Of a DNA stretch of 64,000 bases, positions 8,083 through 15,493 are shown piece by piece. A model generated the notes under the pieces. The model worked only from the letters and a program-made list of their open reading frames with translations, was not told where the DNA came from and made no database searches. Location: assembly GCF_002968635.1 (NCBI RefSeq), contig NZ_PVBN01000015.1, forward strand, positions 62,001 through 126,000, read 5' to 3'. The position numbers were made by a program, and so were the translations under genes. Every line of letters starts with the position of its first letter. The first letter of the stretch is position 1. The DNA comes from Neorhizobium alkalisoli (lineage in GTDB: Bacteria > Pseudomonadota > Alphaproteobacteria > Rhizobiales > Rhizobiaceae).

Positions 8083-8553
8083 GTGGCGAAGACACGGGCA
8101 GAGATTCAGCGGGAATACCGGGAGCGGAAGAAGGCGCAGGCGAAGGCCGAACAGGCTAGGCCTACGCCGTCCATTGATCCGCTCATGAGGAACCCCGAAC
8201 GGACGTTCGCCGCGTTCCTGAAGGAGCGTGAGGCGAATTTCATGCTGCCAGAAAATCTGCATTGGATAGGCATCGAACTTGGAACCGACTTGACCGACGA
8301 GCGCCCCAAGCTCGACCGGGCGGCGGATTGGGAAGAGATGGGTTTGGAAGTCAATTCCCTGACGGTCGCCACGTCAATGACTGCCATCCTTATCGACGCC
8401 GCGAAGGAACTGGCGGAACTAATCAACGCCTACAAGATCGAAGAGATTGACCGGCAGATGCAGGACGCATCCCCGGTCAAGAAAGGGCAGCTTGAAGCCC
8501 TCAAGAAGCGGCTGGCGAAAAAGACCAGCCATTTCTTCCCCGTCATCGAATAG
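8083..8553 (+). CDS. Hypothetical protein with basic N-terminus
   Basis: A 156-residue protein starting at GTG 8083, with GGGGTGAG upstream. The first 30 residues are strongly basic (MAKTRAEIQREYRERKKAQAKAEQ), resembling small-terminase or DNA-binding N-termini. The rest is helical and ends in a Lys-rich segment (KKGQLEALKKRLAKKTSHFF). A GGTAAC...GTTACC inverted pair and a TTGACT -35-like hexamer precede it, suggesting its own promoter. No family assignment is possible by eye. Confidence 0.7.
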   Translation: MAKTRAEIQREYRERKKAQAKAEQARPTPSIDPLMRNPERTFAAFLKEREANFMLPENLHWIGIELGTDLTDERPKLDRAADWEEMGLEVNSLTVATSMTAILIDAAKELAELINAYKIEEIDRQMQDASPVKKGQLEALKKRLAKKTSHFFPVIE

Positions 8554-8669
8554 CGATGGGCTGAAGAACACTGCCGGAACGGGCGTCGATTGGACCCTTC
8601 ACCCGATCCGGCAGAAGCATGAGCGAGGCAGGCGCTTCCACCCGCCACCCACAACGAAAGGAATCTATC

Positions 8670-9017
8670 ATGAGCGACGCTCAGGCTGCAAACAACCCAA
8701 ACGCTATCGAAGTCATGGGCCGGAAGACATTTGATGCCTTCCTCTATGACCTTTATGGCTGCAAGGAGAAGAACGACGTCAAGGCCGATATCGATCTTGA
8801 CGGCAACAGCATCTATCGCGTGGAAGTCTTCAACTCGCCGGAAGGTCTGTTGATCGCAGCACATGAATTGCATCGCGTCCATGTCATCCGGCCCAAACCT
8901 ATTCAGTCCCGTGACGAAGCCGATTTTCTTGAAAATGGCGAGACCCCTGCACCCATGTCAGAACCCTCCTTTGTGGAAATGACGCCGGACGACGAGGCAA
9001 ACATTCGCGCCGCGTAG
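8670..9017 (+). CDS. Hypothetical acidic protein
   Basis: A 115-residue acidic protein of unknown function. The start at ATG 8670 is favoured by AAAGGA eight bases upstream; an earlier in-frame ATG at 8619 lacks such a site. The sequence (GRKTFDAFLYDLYGCKEKNDVKADIDLDG) shows no signal or membrane helix. It is the last gene before a hairpin at 9050-9100 that separates it from the methyltransferase. Confidence 0.72.
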   Translation: MSDAQAANNPNAIEVMGRKTFDAFLYDLYGCKEKNDVKADIDLDGNSIYRVEVFNSPEGLLIAAHELHRVHVIRPKPIQSRDEADFLENGETPAPMSEPSFVEMTPDDEANIRAA

Positions 9018-9049
9018 TCCGCGACCTGCATAAGCGCACCAGATGAATA

Positions 9050-9100
9050 AAGCTCGCCGGGAAAACTCGGCGGGCTGTGGGCTTTGGCCTCTTTTTTATG
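9050..9100 (+). terminator. Probable rho-independent terminator
   Basis: AGCTCGCCG and CGGCGGGCT pair with one G-U across a loop of about 8 bases, followed 20 bases later by a run of six T. It lies downstream of the 8670-9017 gene and just ahead of the methyltransferase start. Confidence 0.5.
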
Positions 9101-9144
9101 TGGCAACATGTGATATGCCTGATGAGAACAATGAGAGAATCTTT

Positions 9145-9777
9145 ATGACTGATCCTGCTGCCGACCTTCTTCAAACAGCAAATGGCGCTCGGTTCAAAAC
9201 GATCCTCGCCGATCCGCCCTGGCAGTTCGTTAATAGGACCGGAAAGGTAGCTCCAGAACATCGCCGACTTAATCGCTACGGCACAATGGAGCTAGAGGAC
9301 ATCAAAGCATTGCCAGTGGCAAAGGTGGCGGATACGACGGCACACCTGTATCTATGGGTGCCTAATGCGTTGTTGCCTGAAGGGCTCCAAGTCTTGCAAA
9401 GCTGGGGTTTCACCTACAAGTCAAACCTCATTTGGCACAAGATTAGAAAAGACGGCGGTTCGGACGGGCGTGGCGTCGGCTTCTATTTCCGCAACGTGAC
9501 GGAAATCATTCTGTTCGGCGTCCGGGGGAAAAATGCGCGCACGCTCGATGCCGGCCGCACCCAGGTAAATTACCTCGCTACCCGGAAGCGCGAACACTCG
9601 CGCAAACCGGATGAGCAATACGATCTTATTGAGGCTTGCTCCCCCGGCCCGTATCTTGAAATGTTCGCCCGGGGAACGCGGCCGAAGTGGACCGTATGGG
9701 GTAATCAGGCGGATGACGAATATCGTCCGACGTGGGACACCTATAGCAATCACTCGCGCTCTGTCGCCGCTGAATAG
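9145..9777 (+). CDS. MT-A70 family DNA adenine N6-methyltransferase
   Basis: The 210-residue protein has the MT-A70 family catalytic motif DPPW at 23-26 (TILADPPWQF), then an AdoMet-fold core (HLYLWVPNALLPEGLQVLQSWGF, YKSNLIWHK, GFYFRNVTEIILFGVRG) and the C-terminal KPDEQYDLIEACSPGPYLEMFAR stretch. Such enzymes add a methyl group to adenine N6, often as the protecting half of a restriction-modification system. ATG 9145 is chosen because GAGAGA precedes it. The upstream in-frame ATG at 9043 would translate through the terminator-like hairpin. Its 3' end is six bases from the convergent endonuclease gene. Confidence 0.9.
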   Translation: MTDPAADLLQTANGARFKTILADPPWQFVNRTGKVAPEHRRLNRYGTMELEDIKALPVAKVADTTAHLYLWVPNALLPEGLQVLQSWGFTYKSNLIWHKIRKDGGSDGRGVGFYFRNVTEIILFGVRGKNARTLDAGRTQVNYLATRKREHSRKPDEQYDLIEACSPGPYLEMFARGTRPKWTVWGNQADDEYRPTWDTYSNHSRSVAAE

Positions 9778-9783
9778 GCGGCT

Positions 9784-10536
9784 TTAAACCTTCTTCCAGT
9801 CTGTAATGCTGTCCGGCTTGATGCCAATGGCTAGGACCGGGCAGCCGCCATTCCTCCCGGCATCTAGCCGGTAGATAAGTTTGCCCATCCAGGTGGTGCT
9901 CGCCCCGTATTTCGCGGCAATGCCGAGATCCCGGAAGACGTCGTTCAAATCTCGGCTTCTGGTCAACAGAACGGCCGCGTCAATCGCGCCAGCCTGATAA
10001 AAAGCGTTGAAGGCGTAAAGGTCACGGTCGAAAGTCTGATCCTTACTGTTCCACTCCAAATCGAAGGCTACCCGGTTTTTCACATAGTCGATTTTGTGAC
10101 CGTCGAGATATCCCTTGCGAGTTTGCTCACTTTCCCGCTTTGCGAACTTGACCTTCCCGCCCTTCGTCACGCCGACTTGCTCCTTCCAAAGAAGTTTGAC
10201 GACTAGATCGCCACGGATGACGGTTTCATGCCAGTTGCTTGGCCGCAGTAGCGAACTGACGTGCTTCGGTATCGCGGACTCGTTTCCGCCGGCCGTCGTG
10301 AGCATCTCCGTTGTGATTGATAAATTCGTGAGGGCATCGAGCAATTCGCTCCATTCCTGCGGATGGGTCTCCGCTAGAATCACTGCCGCGTTTTTATAGC
10401 TGAAGAACTCGAATTTTTTCCGTAGCTCTTCCGACACGCGCGCCTCTACAAGAGCGTCAGGGTCGGCAAGTCGGGCGGTTAAAGTGGCATCTGCCTCTTC
10501 CTCTGGAAGTGAACCATTCTCCTCAGTATCATCCAT
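9784..10536 (-). CDS. BglII/BstYI-family type II restriction endonuclease
   Basis: The 250-residue protein carries the signature of the BglII-type endonucleases: GHKIDYVKNRVAFDLEWNSKDQTFDRDL (about 146-173). Asp150, Glu161 and Lys165 sit in a PD-(D/E)XK-like site and are followed by the family's FDRDL. The next segment (FNAFYQAGAIDAAVLLTR) also fits. Known relatives cut AGATCT or RGATCY; specificity here is unknown. The start at ATG 10536 is favoured by GGGGGTGG; GTG 10560 is an alternative. It faces the MT-A70 methyltransferase tail to tail, and I infer one restriction-modification system. The DUF3800 gene lies upstream on the same strand. Confidence 0.85.
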   Translation of the reverse strand: MDDTEENGSLPEEEADATLTARLADPDALVEARVSEELRKKFEFFSYKNAAVILAETHPQEWSELLDALTNLSITTEMLTTAGGNESAIPKHVSSLLRPSNWHETVIRGDLVVKLLWKEQVGVTKGGKVKFAKRESEQTRKGYLDGHKIDYVKNRVAFDLEWNSKDQTFDRDLYAFNAFYQAGAIDAAVLLTRSRDLNDVFRDLGIAAKYGASTTWMGKLIYRLDAGRNGGCPVLAIGIKPDSITDWKKV

Positions 10537-10643
10537 GCGCCACCCCCAGTTAATTTCCACCGAAGCTAACTGATTCTCCTAACGATTGGATCTCACAACC
10601 GGCTTTCGATGGGGCCTTGCTATGCTGAATGAGGGAGCGTCCG

Positions 10644-11471
10644 TCAGAAAGTGTCGGGACCGATGCAAAAGGGGTAGCGGCGGTCCGGCAACGAAATGCC
10701 GGAACTCCCACGCTTGTAGAACTCGTCTCCTAAAAGCCAGTGATAAAGGTTCAGATAGGAGAAATCCGGATGTATCTTCAAACCCACTCCTCCGATACGC
10801 CCGGAATCCGATCGGAGCATGTTTTTGACAGGTTGAAACACCGGCGCGGCATACTCGGTGTGTCCCGCTACCATTGCTGTGGTTATCGAGGCCACAAGAT
10901 CGGCCACCTGAAGGACACGAGAATTGTTGAAAGGCATGGTTAGAATGTTCGTCGCAAGCTTGTCGAATTTAGCGTAGTCGGTTCCCGCAGAGACGATCTC
11001 GGCGCAATCAGCCAAAAAAGTGTCTTCGTCTGAGCGTCCCCCTGAAGGGCGTGCCACAATCACCATGCCAAGGTCGTTGCCAATCGAGTAGTTGAAGCGT
11101 TCCAAAGCCATGACAAGCACGTCCATCTCATGCTTGTCGGCGTTCTTGGTGGCTAGCCGCTTACTTGTGTCAGAAACGTTTGCTAATGCGACCGCGCCAT
11201 GTTCGGCGGCCAGCATCAGAACGTCCGTGATGAACCGAACCCGATCTTCCCCGATGAGGTTCGCTCTCATCCAATGGTCCTTGGCGGGTGACCACTTAAA
11301 CGGCTCGCGGATCGGGAAGCCGACCTTATCGTGACAGAAGTCGTTCAGCGCCTTTTCAAGCTCTCTCGCCGCACCAGCTTCTAAAGATATACCTCCGACT
11401 GCTACAATAGGCCCCAAGCGAGGCCGTGATGGCTTGCGCTGCGCCGCGTCGTCTAAGAAGAGTAGCTGCAT
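10644..11471 (-). CDS. DUF3800 domain protein
   Basis: The 275-residue protein has both ends of the DUF3800 family: an acidic N-terminal motif LFLDDAAQ (4-11, usually FIDESG in relatives), followed by a VAVGGI strand, and a C-terminal QVADLVA (188-194). The family is predicted to have an RNase H-like fold and is often found in mobile elements and defence loci; its exact activity is not established. It is read toward the endonuclease, with a 107-base gap between the genes. The start at ATG 11471 lacks a strong ribosome site. Confidence 0.85.
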   Translation of the reverse strand: MQLLFLDDAAQRKPSRPRLGPIVAVGGISLEAGAARELEKALNDFCHDKVGFPIREPFKWSPAKDHWMRANLIGEDRVRFITDVLMLAAEHGAVALANVSDTSKRLATKNADKHEMDVLVMALERFNYSIGNDLGMVIVARPSGGRSDEDTFLADCAEIVSAGTDYAKFDKLATNILTMPFNNSRVLQVADLVASITTAMVAGHTEYAAPVFQPVKNMLRSDSGRIGGVGLKIHPDFSYLNLYHWLLGDEFYKRGSSGISLPDRRYPFCIGPDTF

Positions 11472-11551
11472 GGAAAGTCCGCGAGTCGTTTGAAGTAGCA
11501 GATTTTACCACGCGTCGTGGATTGATGTTTAGAGCGCTTGTTCAACCCAGG

Positions 11552-11560
11552 TTATCCACA
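11552..11560 (+). promoter_or_regulatory. DnaA-box-like site near attR
   Basis: TTATCCACA, a perfect consensus DnaA box, lies between the DUF3800 gene and the right arm-type repeats. A CCACG-CGT-CGTGG palindrome lies 30 bases upstream (11508-11520). One box alone may be chance. Confidence 0.35.
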
Positions 11561-11574
11561 GGACCAGGCTTCCG

Positions 11575-11609
11575 ACGTCACAAAACAGAGGCCGTCACAA
11601 CGTCACAAA
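11575..11609 (+). repeat. Right arm-type repeats ACGTCACAAA
   Basis: ACGTCACAAA occurs at 11575-11584 and 11600-11609, with the variant CCGTCACAAC at 11592-11601. It is the same decamer as at 654-675 by the left end. The placement, 75-110 bases inside the right repeat, suits integrase or excisionase arm binding. Confidence 0.6.
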
Positions 11610-11683
11610 TCGTCAGTTGCGTCAATTCTAATTTGCGTCTATTTTCAATCCTTTACACGCGTGACCGATGAGAGAATTGAGTT

Positions 11684-11708
11684 TTCGAGTCTCTCATCGC
11701 CCACCATT
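11684..11708. repeat. attR: direct repeat of tRNA-Val 3' end
   Basis: Exact 25-base copy of 573-597. It sits in an inverted repeat CGATGAGAGA (11666-11675) / TCTCTCATCG (11690-11699), possibly the core sites of the recombinase. It marks the right end of the element. Confidence 0.92.
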
Positions 11709-11802
11709 TTTCCGAACAGCATCAACTAGTTATGGCGTATTTTGGGCACTGCTGTGTAGCATTCATGTGGGTGTTCCATGTGTAGCAGATGAGAGGCGCG
11801 TG

Positions 11803-12846
11803 TTAGGTAGCGATAGCAGCTAGGTATTTCGCCCAGTTAGAGGCGGCATCAGCGACGGCCTGGAGCGCGGCTTGAACCTCCTGCGGGTTCGCAGCGGCCC
11901 AAACTATCCCTGCGGGAATCGCCCATTGAATCGCGGCGTCTACTGCCGCATCAGCTTTTCTTCCGCACCAAGCGGCAATTGCTTCCGCAACCCTTCGGAA
12001 CAATGATGCCTTGGCCTGTAGTATCACTGGGTCCGGCTTTTGCTCCTGCGCGTCAACCCTGAGTTCGATCACCGCTTCCACAACGATCTTAAGATCTTCC
12101 GGCGCTATTGGATCAGGTTCGACCAGTTCCGGCGGGTGATTGTGATTCCGTGGCGGTAGGTGCGTGCTATAAGTCTCAAGGGCAGCCTCTAACCTATCAA
12201 TCCGGGACTGAAGTTCCTGCTGATAAACCGTGTTTCGGTCGAGCACCGGCATGGGGTCGAACACAAGACGATTACCATTGCGATCAATTATTCTGTCGCC
12301 CGTGTTAGTGGCAAACGAATGCCCTGCGAAAGACCGACCGGCATGGGTTGGTCCGTTTATGACGTATTCATTGAGTGGAGCGCCACCTATGCCGCCTGAT
12401 AAAGGTTGTCCCGTAGCTATAAGAGGGCGACCTCGTTCATCTGTGATGTAACGACCTTTGTCGTCCATCAGATACGCGTCACCGGGCGGAAGGTCGGGTA
12501 AAGGCTCGTCTAATGAGAAGGTGCCGTCATCGTCCTCTGGCTCGATTGGCCGACCGTCCTCTATGCCTTCTTTGATTCTGAGATCCCGATCATAATCATC
12601 GTCGGTGTAGTCTGGTTCATCGAATGCGTTGAGGCTAATGCGGCGCGAAAACTCCCTTTCCCCGAGTCCTAGCTGAGTAAGAATTTCCGGGTCGCTTTCG
12701 TCATCGAAGCGAATAACATAACCGTAAAGCTCGCCGTCGTTTCCATCGATGGTGTCAACCTCCCAATGAACTTCGCTCAATAGGTCAACGTCAACACCCC
12801 ACTCTGCCGCGATGGCTTCTGCCGCCTTATTGTCGTCCAGTGCCAT
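11803..12846 (-). CDS. Hypothetical protein, acidic, with C-terminal hydrophobic helices
   Basis: A 347-residue protein I cannot assign. The N-terminal 135 residues are very acidic (Asp/Glu runs such as EPDYTDDDYDRDL). A middle part carries a DDKGRYITDERGRPLIATG segment and a NHNHPPELVEPDP motif near 245, a pattern I have seen in uncharacterised alphaproteobacterial proteins. The last 60 residues are Ala-rich with one possible membrane helix (AIPAGIVWAAANP). It lies just outside attR, so it is not part of the delimited element, and the ribosome site before ATG 12846 is weak. Confidence 0.7.
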   Translation of the reverse strand: MALDDNKAAEAIAAEWGVDVDLLSEVHWEVDTIDGNDGELYGYVIRFDDESDPEILTQLGLGEREFSRRISLNAFDEPDYTDDDYDRDLRIKEGIEDGRPIEPEDDDGTFSLDEPLPDLPPGDAYLMDDKGRYITDERGRPLIATGQPLSGGIGGAPLNEYVINGPTHAGRSFAGHSFATNTGDRIIDRNGNRLVFDPMPVLDRNTVYQQELQSRIDRLEAALETYSTHLPPRNHNHPPELVEPDPIAPEDLKIVVEAVIELRVDAQEQKPDPVILQAKASLFRRVAEAIAAWCGRKADAAVDAAIQWAIPAGIVWAAANPQEVQAALQAVADAASNWAKYLAAIAT

Positions 12847-12854
12847 TCCACGCT

Positions 12855-13222
12855 CTACGATTCGCTTCTCGATATTAAGTTATTCACGACAGTAAGCGAA
12901 TCCACACCACCTTTCTCCTCGCGCCGAAACTTCGGTTTCCATCTGCGCACGAGGCCGGACTTATGAGCATAGAAGCCGTCTCAAGCTGGTCGCAAAGGAA
13001 ATAGGCGTGGGCTATGACCGTGCGGAGTGCGGCGCGCGCACTACCAGCATGGGCGTCATGGATGACTTGAGCGAGGTCTTGCGGGCTGCTGTTCCGATCT
13101 GGCGAGCTTCGGGGGGATGGTAGGCCCTTCTGAGAACGGGAATACGTTCCTATTTTGTTCTCATTGACCGGGGGAGTCAATACCGAATTTTTCTCAACCC
13201 CACGGCAATCATTTTCTGCCAC
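12855..13222 (-). pseudogene. Possible small gene with a frameshift
   Basis: The open frame from 13222 encodes a credible helical segment (DLAQVIHDAHAGSARAALRT, then DQLETASMLIS) but ends in an improbable tail at 12884. Shifting two bases after LIS gives a basic, more protein-like ending (PGLVRRWKPKFRREEKGGVD) with its stop at 12855, eight bases before the next gene. I read this as one small gene with a frameshift or sequence error. The alternative is that the frame ending at 12884 is the true product, or that neither is coding. Confidence 0.35.
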
Positions 13223-13263
13223 TGGATGTATTCATAGGCACTACATCAAATAGGAGAAAGTGA

Positions 13264-13398
13264 ATGCTGCGAATTGTCCGCTCTAGCAGCCCCGGTCTGT
13301 GGGTCGTCGTTGACGAGAACAACAAAGTCCTATTCGGGCCGGATGACTATGAAGCCTGTGAGGACTACATCAATCCAAAGCCGCGCATGGGTCGATAA
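13264..13398 (+). CDS. Small protein of 44 residues
   Basis: ATG 13264 is preceded by AGGAGA at good spacing (ATAGGAGAAAGTGAATG). The 44 codons encode MLRIVRSSSPGLWVVVDENN and continue through a FGPDDYEACEDYI segment, which reads like a folded small protein rather than noise. It is divergent from the possible gene at 12855-13222 and shares a 41-base promoter gap with it. Function unknown. Confidence 0.55.
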   Translation: MLRIVRSSSPGLWVVVDENNKVLFGPDDYEACEDYINPKPRMGR

Positions 13399-13665
13399 CC
13401 ACGGTGGGCAAACTGCGGGCCGCTCCACCTTCGAGCTTCCTGCCGCCCTGACTGAGACGGACATTCGCTAGCAGATTGCTGCTCTTCGGAGATCTCGCCC
13501 GGCGATTCCCGGATCGCCCCTGACAGAACTCCTCAACTCTGCAAGAATCGCGCCGCAGCCCCACCAAGGGTGCGGCTGCGAATCACCACGGGCTCAGAAA
13601 TACCAGCTTGATTTTTTTGCACCGCACAATATCGTAATCTCAGCCCCAACAACTCAGGTGCCGCC
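13399..13665. other. Gap without recognisable gene
   Basis: No convincing ORF, RNA or repeat was found here. The last 60 bases are AT-richer and presumably hold the promoter of the KTSC gene. Confidence 0.4.
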
Positions 13666-13869
13666 ATGCGCGTGGAGTTGAGATCGAAGCTGATCGACGC
13701 GGCCTCCTATGAGGAGGACAAACGCTTGCTTCGCATTTATATGGCGAATGGCCAATTGAGAGAGTTCGTCGACGTTCCGAGGCAGGTCTTCAATGATCTC
13801 GCCCAGGCAGTCTCGGCGGGCACCTACTATGTCCAGAACATCAAGGGCAGATTTCCCGGAGCGCAATAA
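13666..13869 (+). CDS. KTSC domain protein
   Basis: The 67-residue protein is a single KTSC domain: SKLIDAASYEEDKRLLRIYMANGQLREFVDVP, then SAGTYYVQNIKGRF, where the usual 'K-T-S-C' region is altered. KTSC domains are small, widely distributed in bacteria and phages, and sometimes fused to RNA or helicase modules; their function is unclear. Start ATG 13666. No operon partner is evident; the next gene is convergent. Confidence 0.85.
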   Translation: MRVELRSKLIDAASYEEDKRLLRIYMANGQLREFVDVPRQVFNDLAQAVSAGTYYVQNIKGRFPGAQ

Positions 13870-13896
13870 CGCTTCATGCGACCCCGGGGTAACTCT

Positions 13897-14208
13897 CTAC
13901 TTAAAGGTGGAGCGGCCGCCGTCCCGGGTGATGATCTCGAAGTTCCTGCCGTCGGTCTCCACGTTCACGCAGTCCTTCCTCCCATTCGGAAAAAGAACAC
14001 AGATCTCACCATTGGAGATCTTGTAGCCGCGCGGATTGCCGCGCGCATAGGTGTAGCCGTTGCTCTTGGTGCTCGTGTCCTTCGAGCGTTCGTTCATGTA
14101 TTCGCGAATTTCGGCCTCGGACGCGACCCGCATTTTTGATTTTTCAGCCAAAGCTGGAAATGTCGAGGCAACTAATATGGAAGCAACAAATATCGAAATC
14201 TTGTACAT
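13897..14208 (-). CDS. Small secreted/periplasmic hypothetical protein
   Basis: The 103-residue protein begins with a clear signal peptide (MYKISIFVASILVASTFPALA, cleavage after Ala21-like ALA). The mature part of about 80 residues is polar and has two Cys-containing strands (GEICVLFPNGRKDCVNVETDG) that could form one disulfide. No family recognised. It stands alone on its strand, convergent with the KTSC gene 28 bases away. Confidence 0.78.
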   Translation of the reverse strand: MYKISIFVASILVASTFPALAEKSKMRVASEAEIREYMNERSKDTSTKSNGYTYARGNPRGYKISNGEICVLFPNGRKDCVNVETDGRNFEIITRDGGRSTFK

Positions 14209-14401
14209 ATAACAGCACCCGGTGGAATTTTACTTGGTGTATAACACTTGACCGCAACAGTCGAGAGAGCAGCACTCACGTTCTACCGGCCTTCTCATGC
14301 CGCCAGGACAAATGTGCCTGCTTAGAGCCGCACGATCGCAAGCTCTCCCTTCATCCGTTCCACTTCCAGGCAAGCTGGCCACCCGCATGGCGAGTTTCAG
14401 T

Positions 14402-14560
14402 TCAACCTTCAAGCCAGTTGTCTAGCCGCTCGTAGAGGTGAAGGTTCGGGATAAGACCGCTTGAATGCGCGAACCTATAACTCTCTCGAACTGCAAAAAA
14501 GCTGGTCGACCATATCAGAAGGCTGACCAGCAATGCGATCATATACACCTGTGCCCGCAT
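14402..14560 (-). CDS. Small single-pass membrane protein
   Basis: 52 residues from ATG 14560, which has GGAGGAGG five to six bases upstream, a strong ribosome site. One membrane helix is evident (VYMIALLVSLLIWSTSFFAV), followed by a short polar tail (ESYRFAHSSGLIPNLHLYER). Unknown function. The strong translation signal is the main support for it being real. The 300 bases from 14561 to 14860 hold nothing else I can identify. Confidence 0.6.
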   Translation of the reverse strand: MRAQVYMIALLVSLLIWSTSFFAVRESYRFAHSSGLIPNLHLYERLDNWLEG

Positions 14561-14860
14561 GTCGCTCCTCCTCCAGCCTCCCCTGTCCATAGTGTTCTAT
14601 TCTGAGGCGGATGTCGAGAATCACGCGTCAGCGATGACACGGAGCGATTCCGACCCCCATGGAAAGCACATGGATTCAGTCGCTACGGGCGGCCTGGCCT
14701 CAACGTTGCAAGACCCTGCCTCACCCTCGAGGTCGGAAAAACAACGATCGTTAAAATCCAACGCTTTCACTTAAGCGAGCCGCAAAAGAGGCCGTGCTAA
14801 ATCGGGACACAAGCAAGATCACGAGACGATTTCCACGTCCGGTTTCGATTGGGGGCACCA

Positions 14861-15460
14861 ATGTCTGGCAGGCATTTCTTCAAGACTTTGATTATCGCAT
14901 CCGTCCTGTGCGGTTCGATGGCACACACGGCGTCCGCCGGACCCGTCTCGGGCCTCGCCCGGCCTTTGCGGACAGTCCCGCAAAGCCAGTTCATCACCGC
15001 GTCCCGGCACACGCTTGCGCCCTTCGCCTTCGTCCGTTTCTGCCGCGACAATCGTGAAGACTGCCAGGCAAGCCAGGGAGAATCCATCGTTGACCTCAGC
15101 CCGCTCCGGCGAGCCGAGCTGTTCCGCATCAATGCTGCCGTGAACCGCTCCATGCGCCCGCAGTATGACAACAGCAGCAGCGACGTATGGAGTGTCGATG
15201 TCGGTTCCGGCGACTGCGAAGACTACGCATTGACAAAGCGCCGCAAACTGATTGCAGCGGGCTGGCCCGCGCGCAGCCTGCGCATGGCGGTGGCAAGAAC
15301 GGGCGCCGGCGAGGGTCATGCCGTGCTGGTTGTGAAGACCTCTCAAGGGGACCTTGTGCTGGACAACCGCACCGGCATGATACGGCCTTGGAACCGCACG
15401 GACCTGACTTGGGAGAAGATCCAGTCGGCTGACAACCCGCGTCTTTGGTTCGATATCTGA
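14861..15460 (+). CDS. BTLCP family transglutaminase-like cysteine protease
   Basis: The 199-residue exported protein has a signal peptide (about 1-26) and a bacterial transglutaminase-like cysteine protease domain (peptidase C93). The catalytic triad is visible: Cys119 in SGDCEDYAL, His153 in GEGHAVLVV and Asp168 in LVLDNRTG. LapG, which cleaves surface adhesins, is the best known member. ATG 14861 follows GGGGG; the in-frame TTG at 14849 is less likely. It sits at the edge of the EPS cluster and converges with it, so a role in matrix or adhesin turnover is plausible but inferred. Confidence 0.88.
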   Translation: MSGRHFFKTLIIASVLCGSMAHTASAGPVSGLARPLRTVPQSQFITASRHTLAPFAFVRFCRDNREDCQASQGESIVDLSPLRRAELFRINAAVNRSMRPQYDNSSSDVWSVDVGSGDCEDYALTKRRKLIAAGWPARSLRMAVARTGAGEGHAVLVVKTSQGDLVLDNRTGMIRPWNRTDLTWEKIQSADNPRLWFDI

Positions 15461-15493
15461 GATATCGGACCACTCCCGGGTTGGCACTGGCAA

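Larger units (their letters stand above)
573..11708. mobile_element. Integrated phage-derived element with defence cargo
   Basis: An 11.1-kb element is bounded by a 25-bp exact direct repeat: the tRNA-Val 3' end at 573-597 and its copy at 11684-11708. A tyrosine integrase is the first gene inside the tRNA-side end, the usual position for tRNA-targeted islands. The cargo falls in three parts: rearranged phage head/tail/packaging genes (2344-6560), small unknown genes (6929-9017), and a methyltransferase, BglII-like endonuclease and DUF3800 gene (9145-11471). No lysis, replication or capsid gene is visible, so it is either a decayed prophage or a phage satellite. Boundaries are seen in the sequence; the satellite reading is inference. 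Confidence 0.88.

Noticed and set aside
9043-9144. Longer start of the MT-A70 methyltransferase
   Set aside because: Those codons run through the terminator-like hairpin, and ATG 9145 has its own ribosome site.
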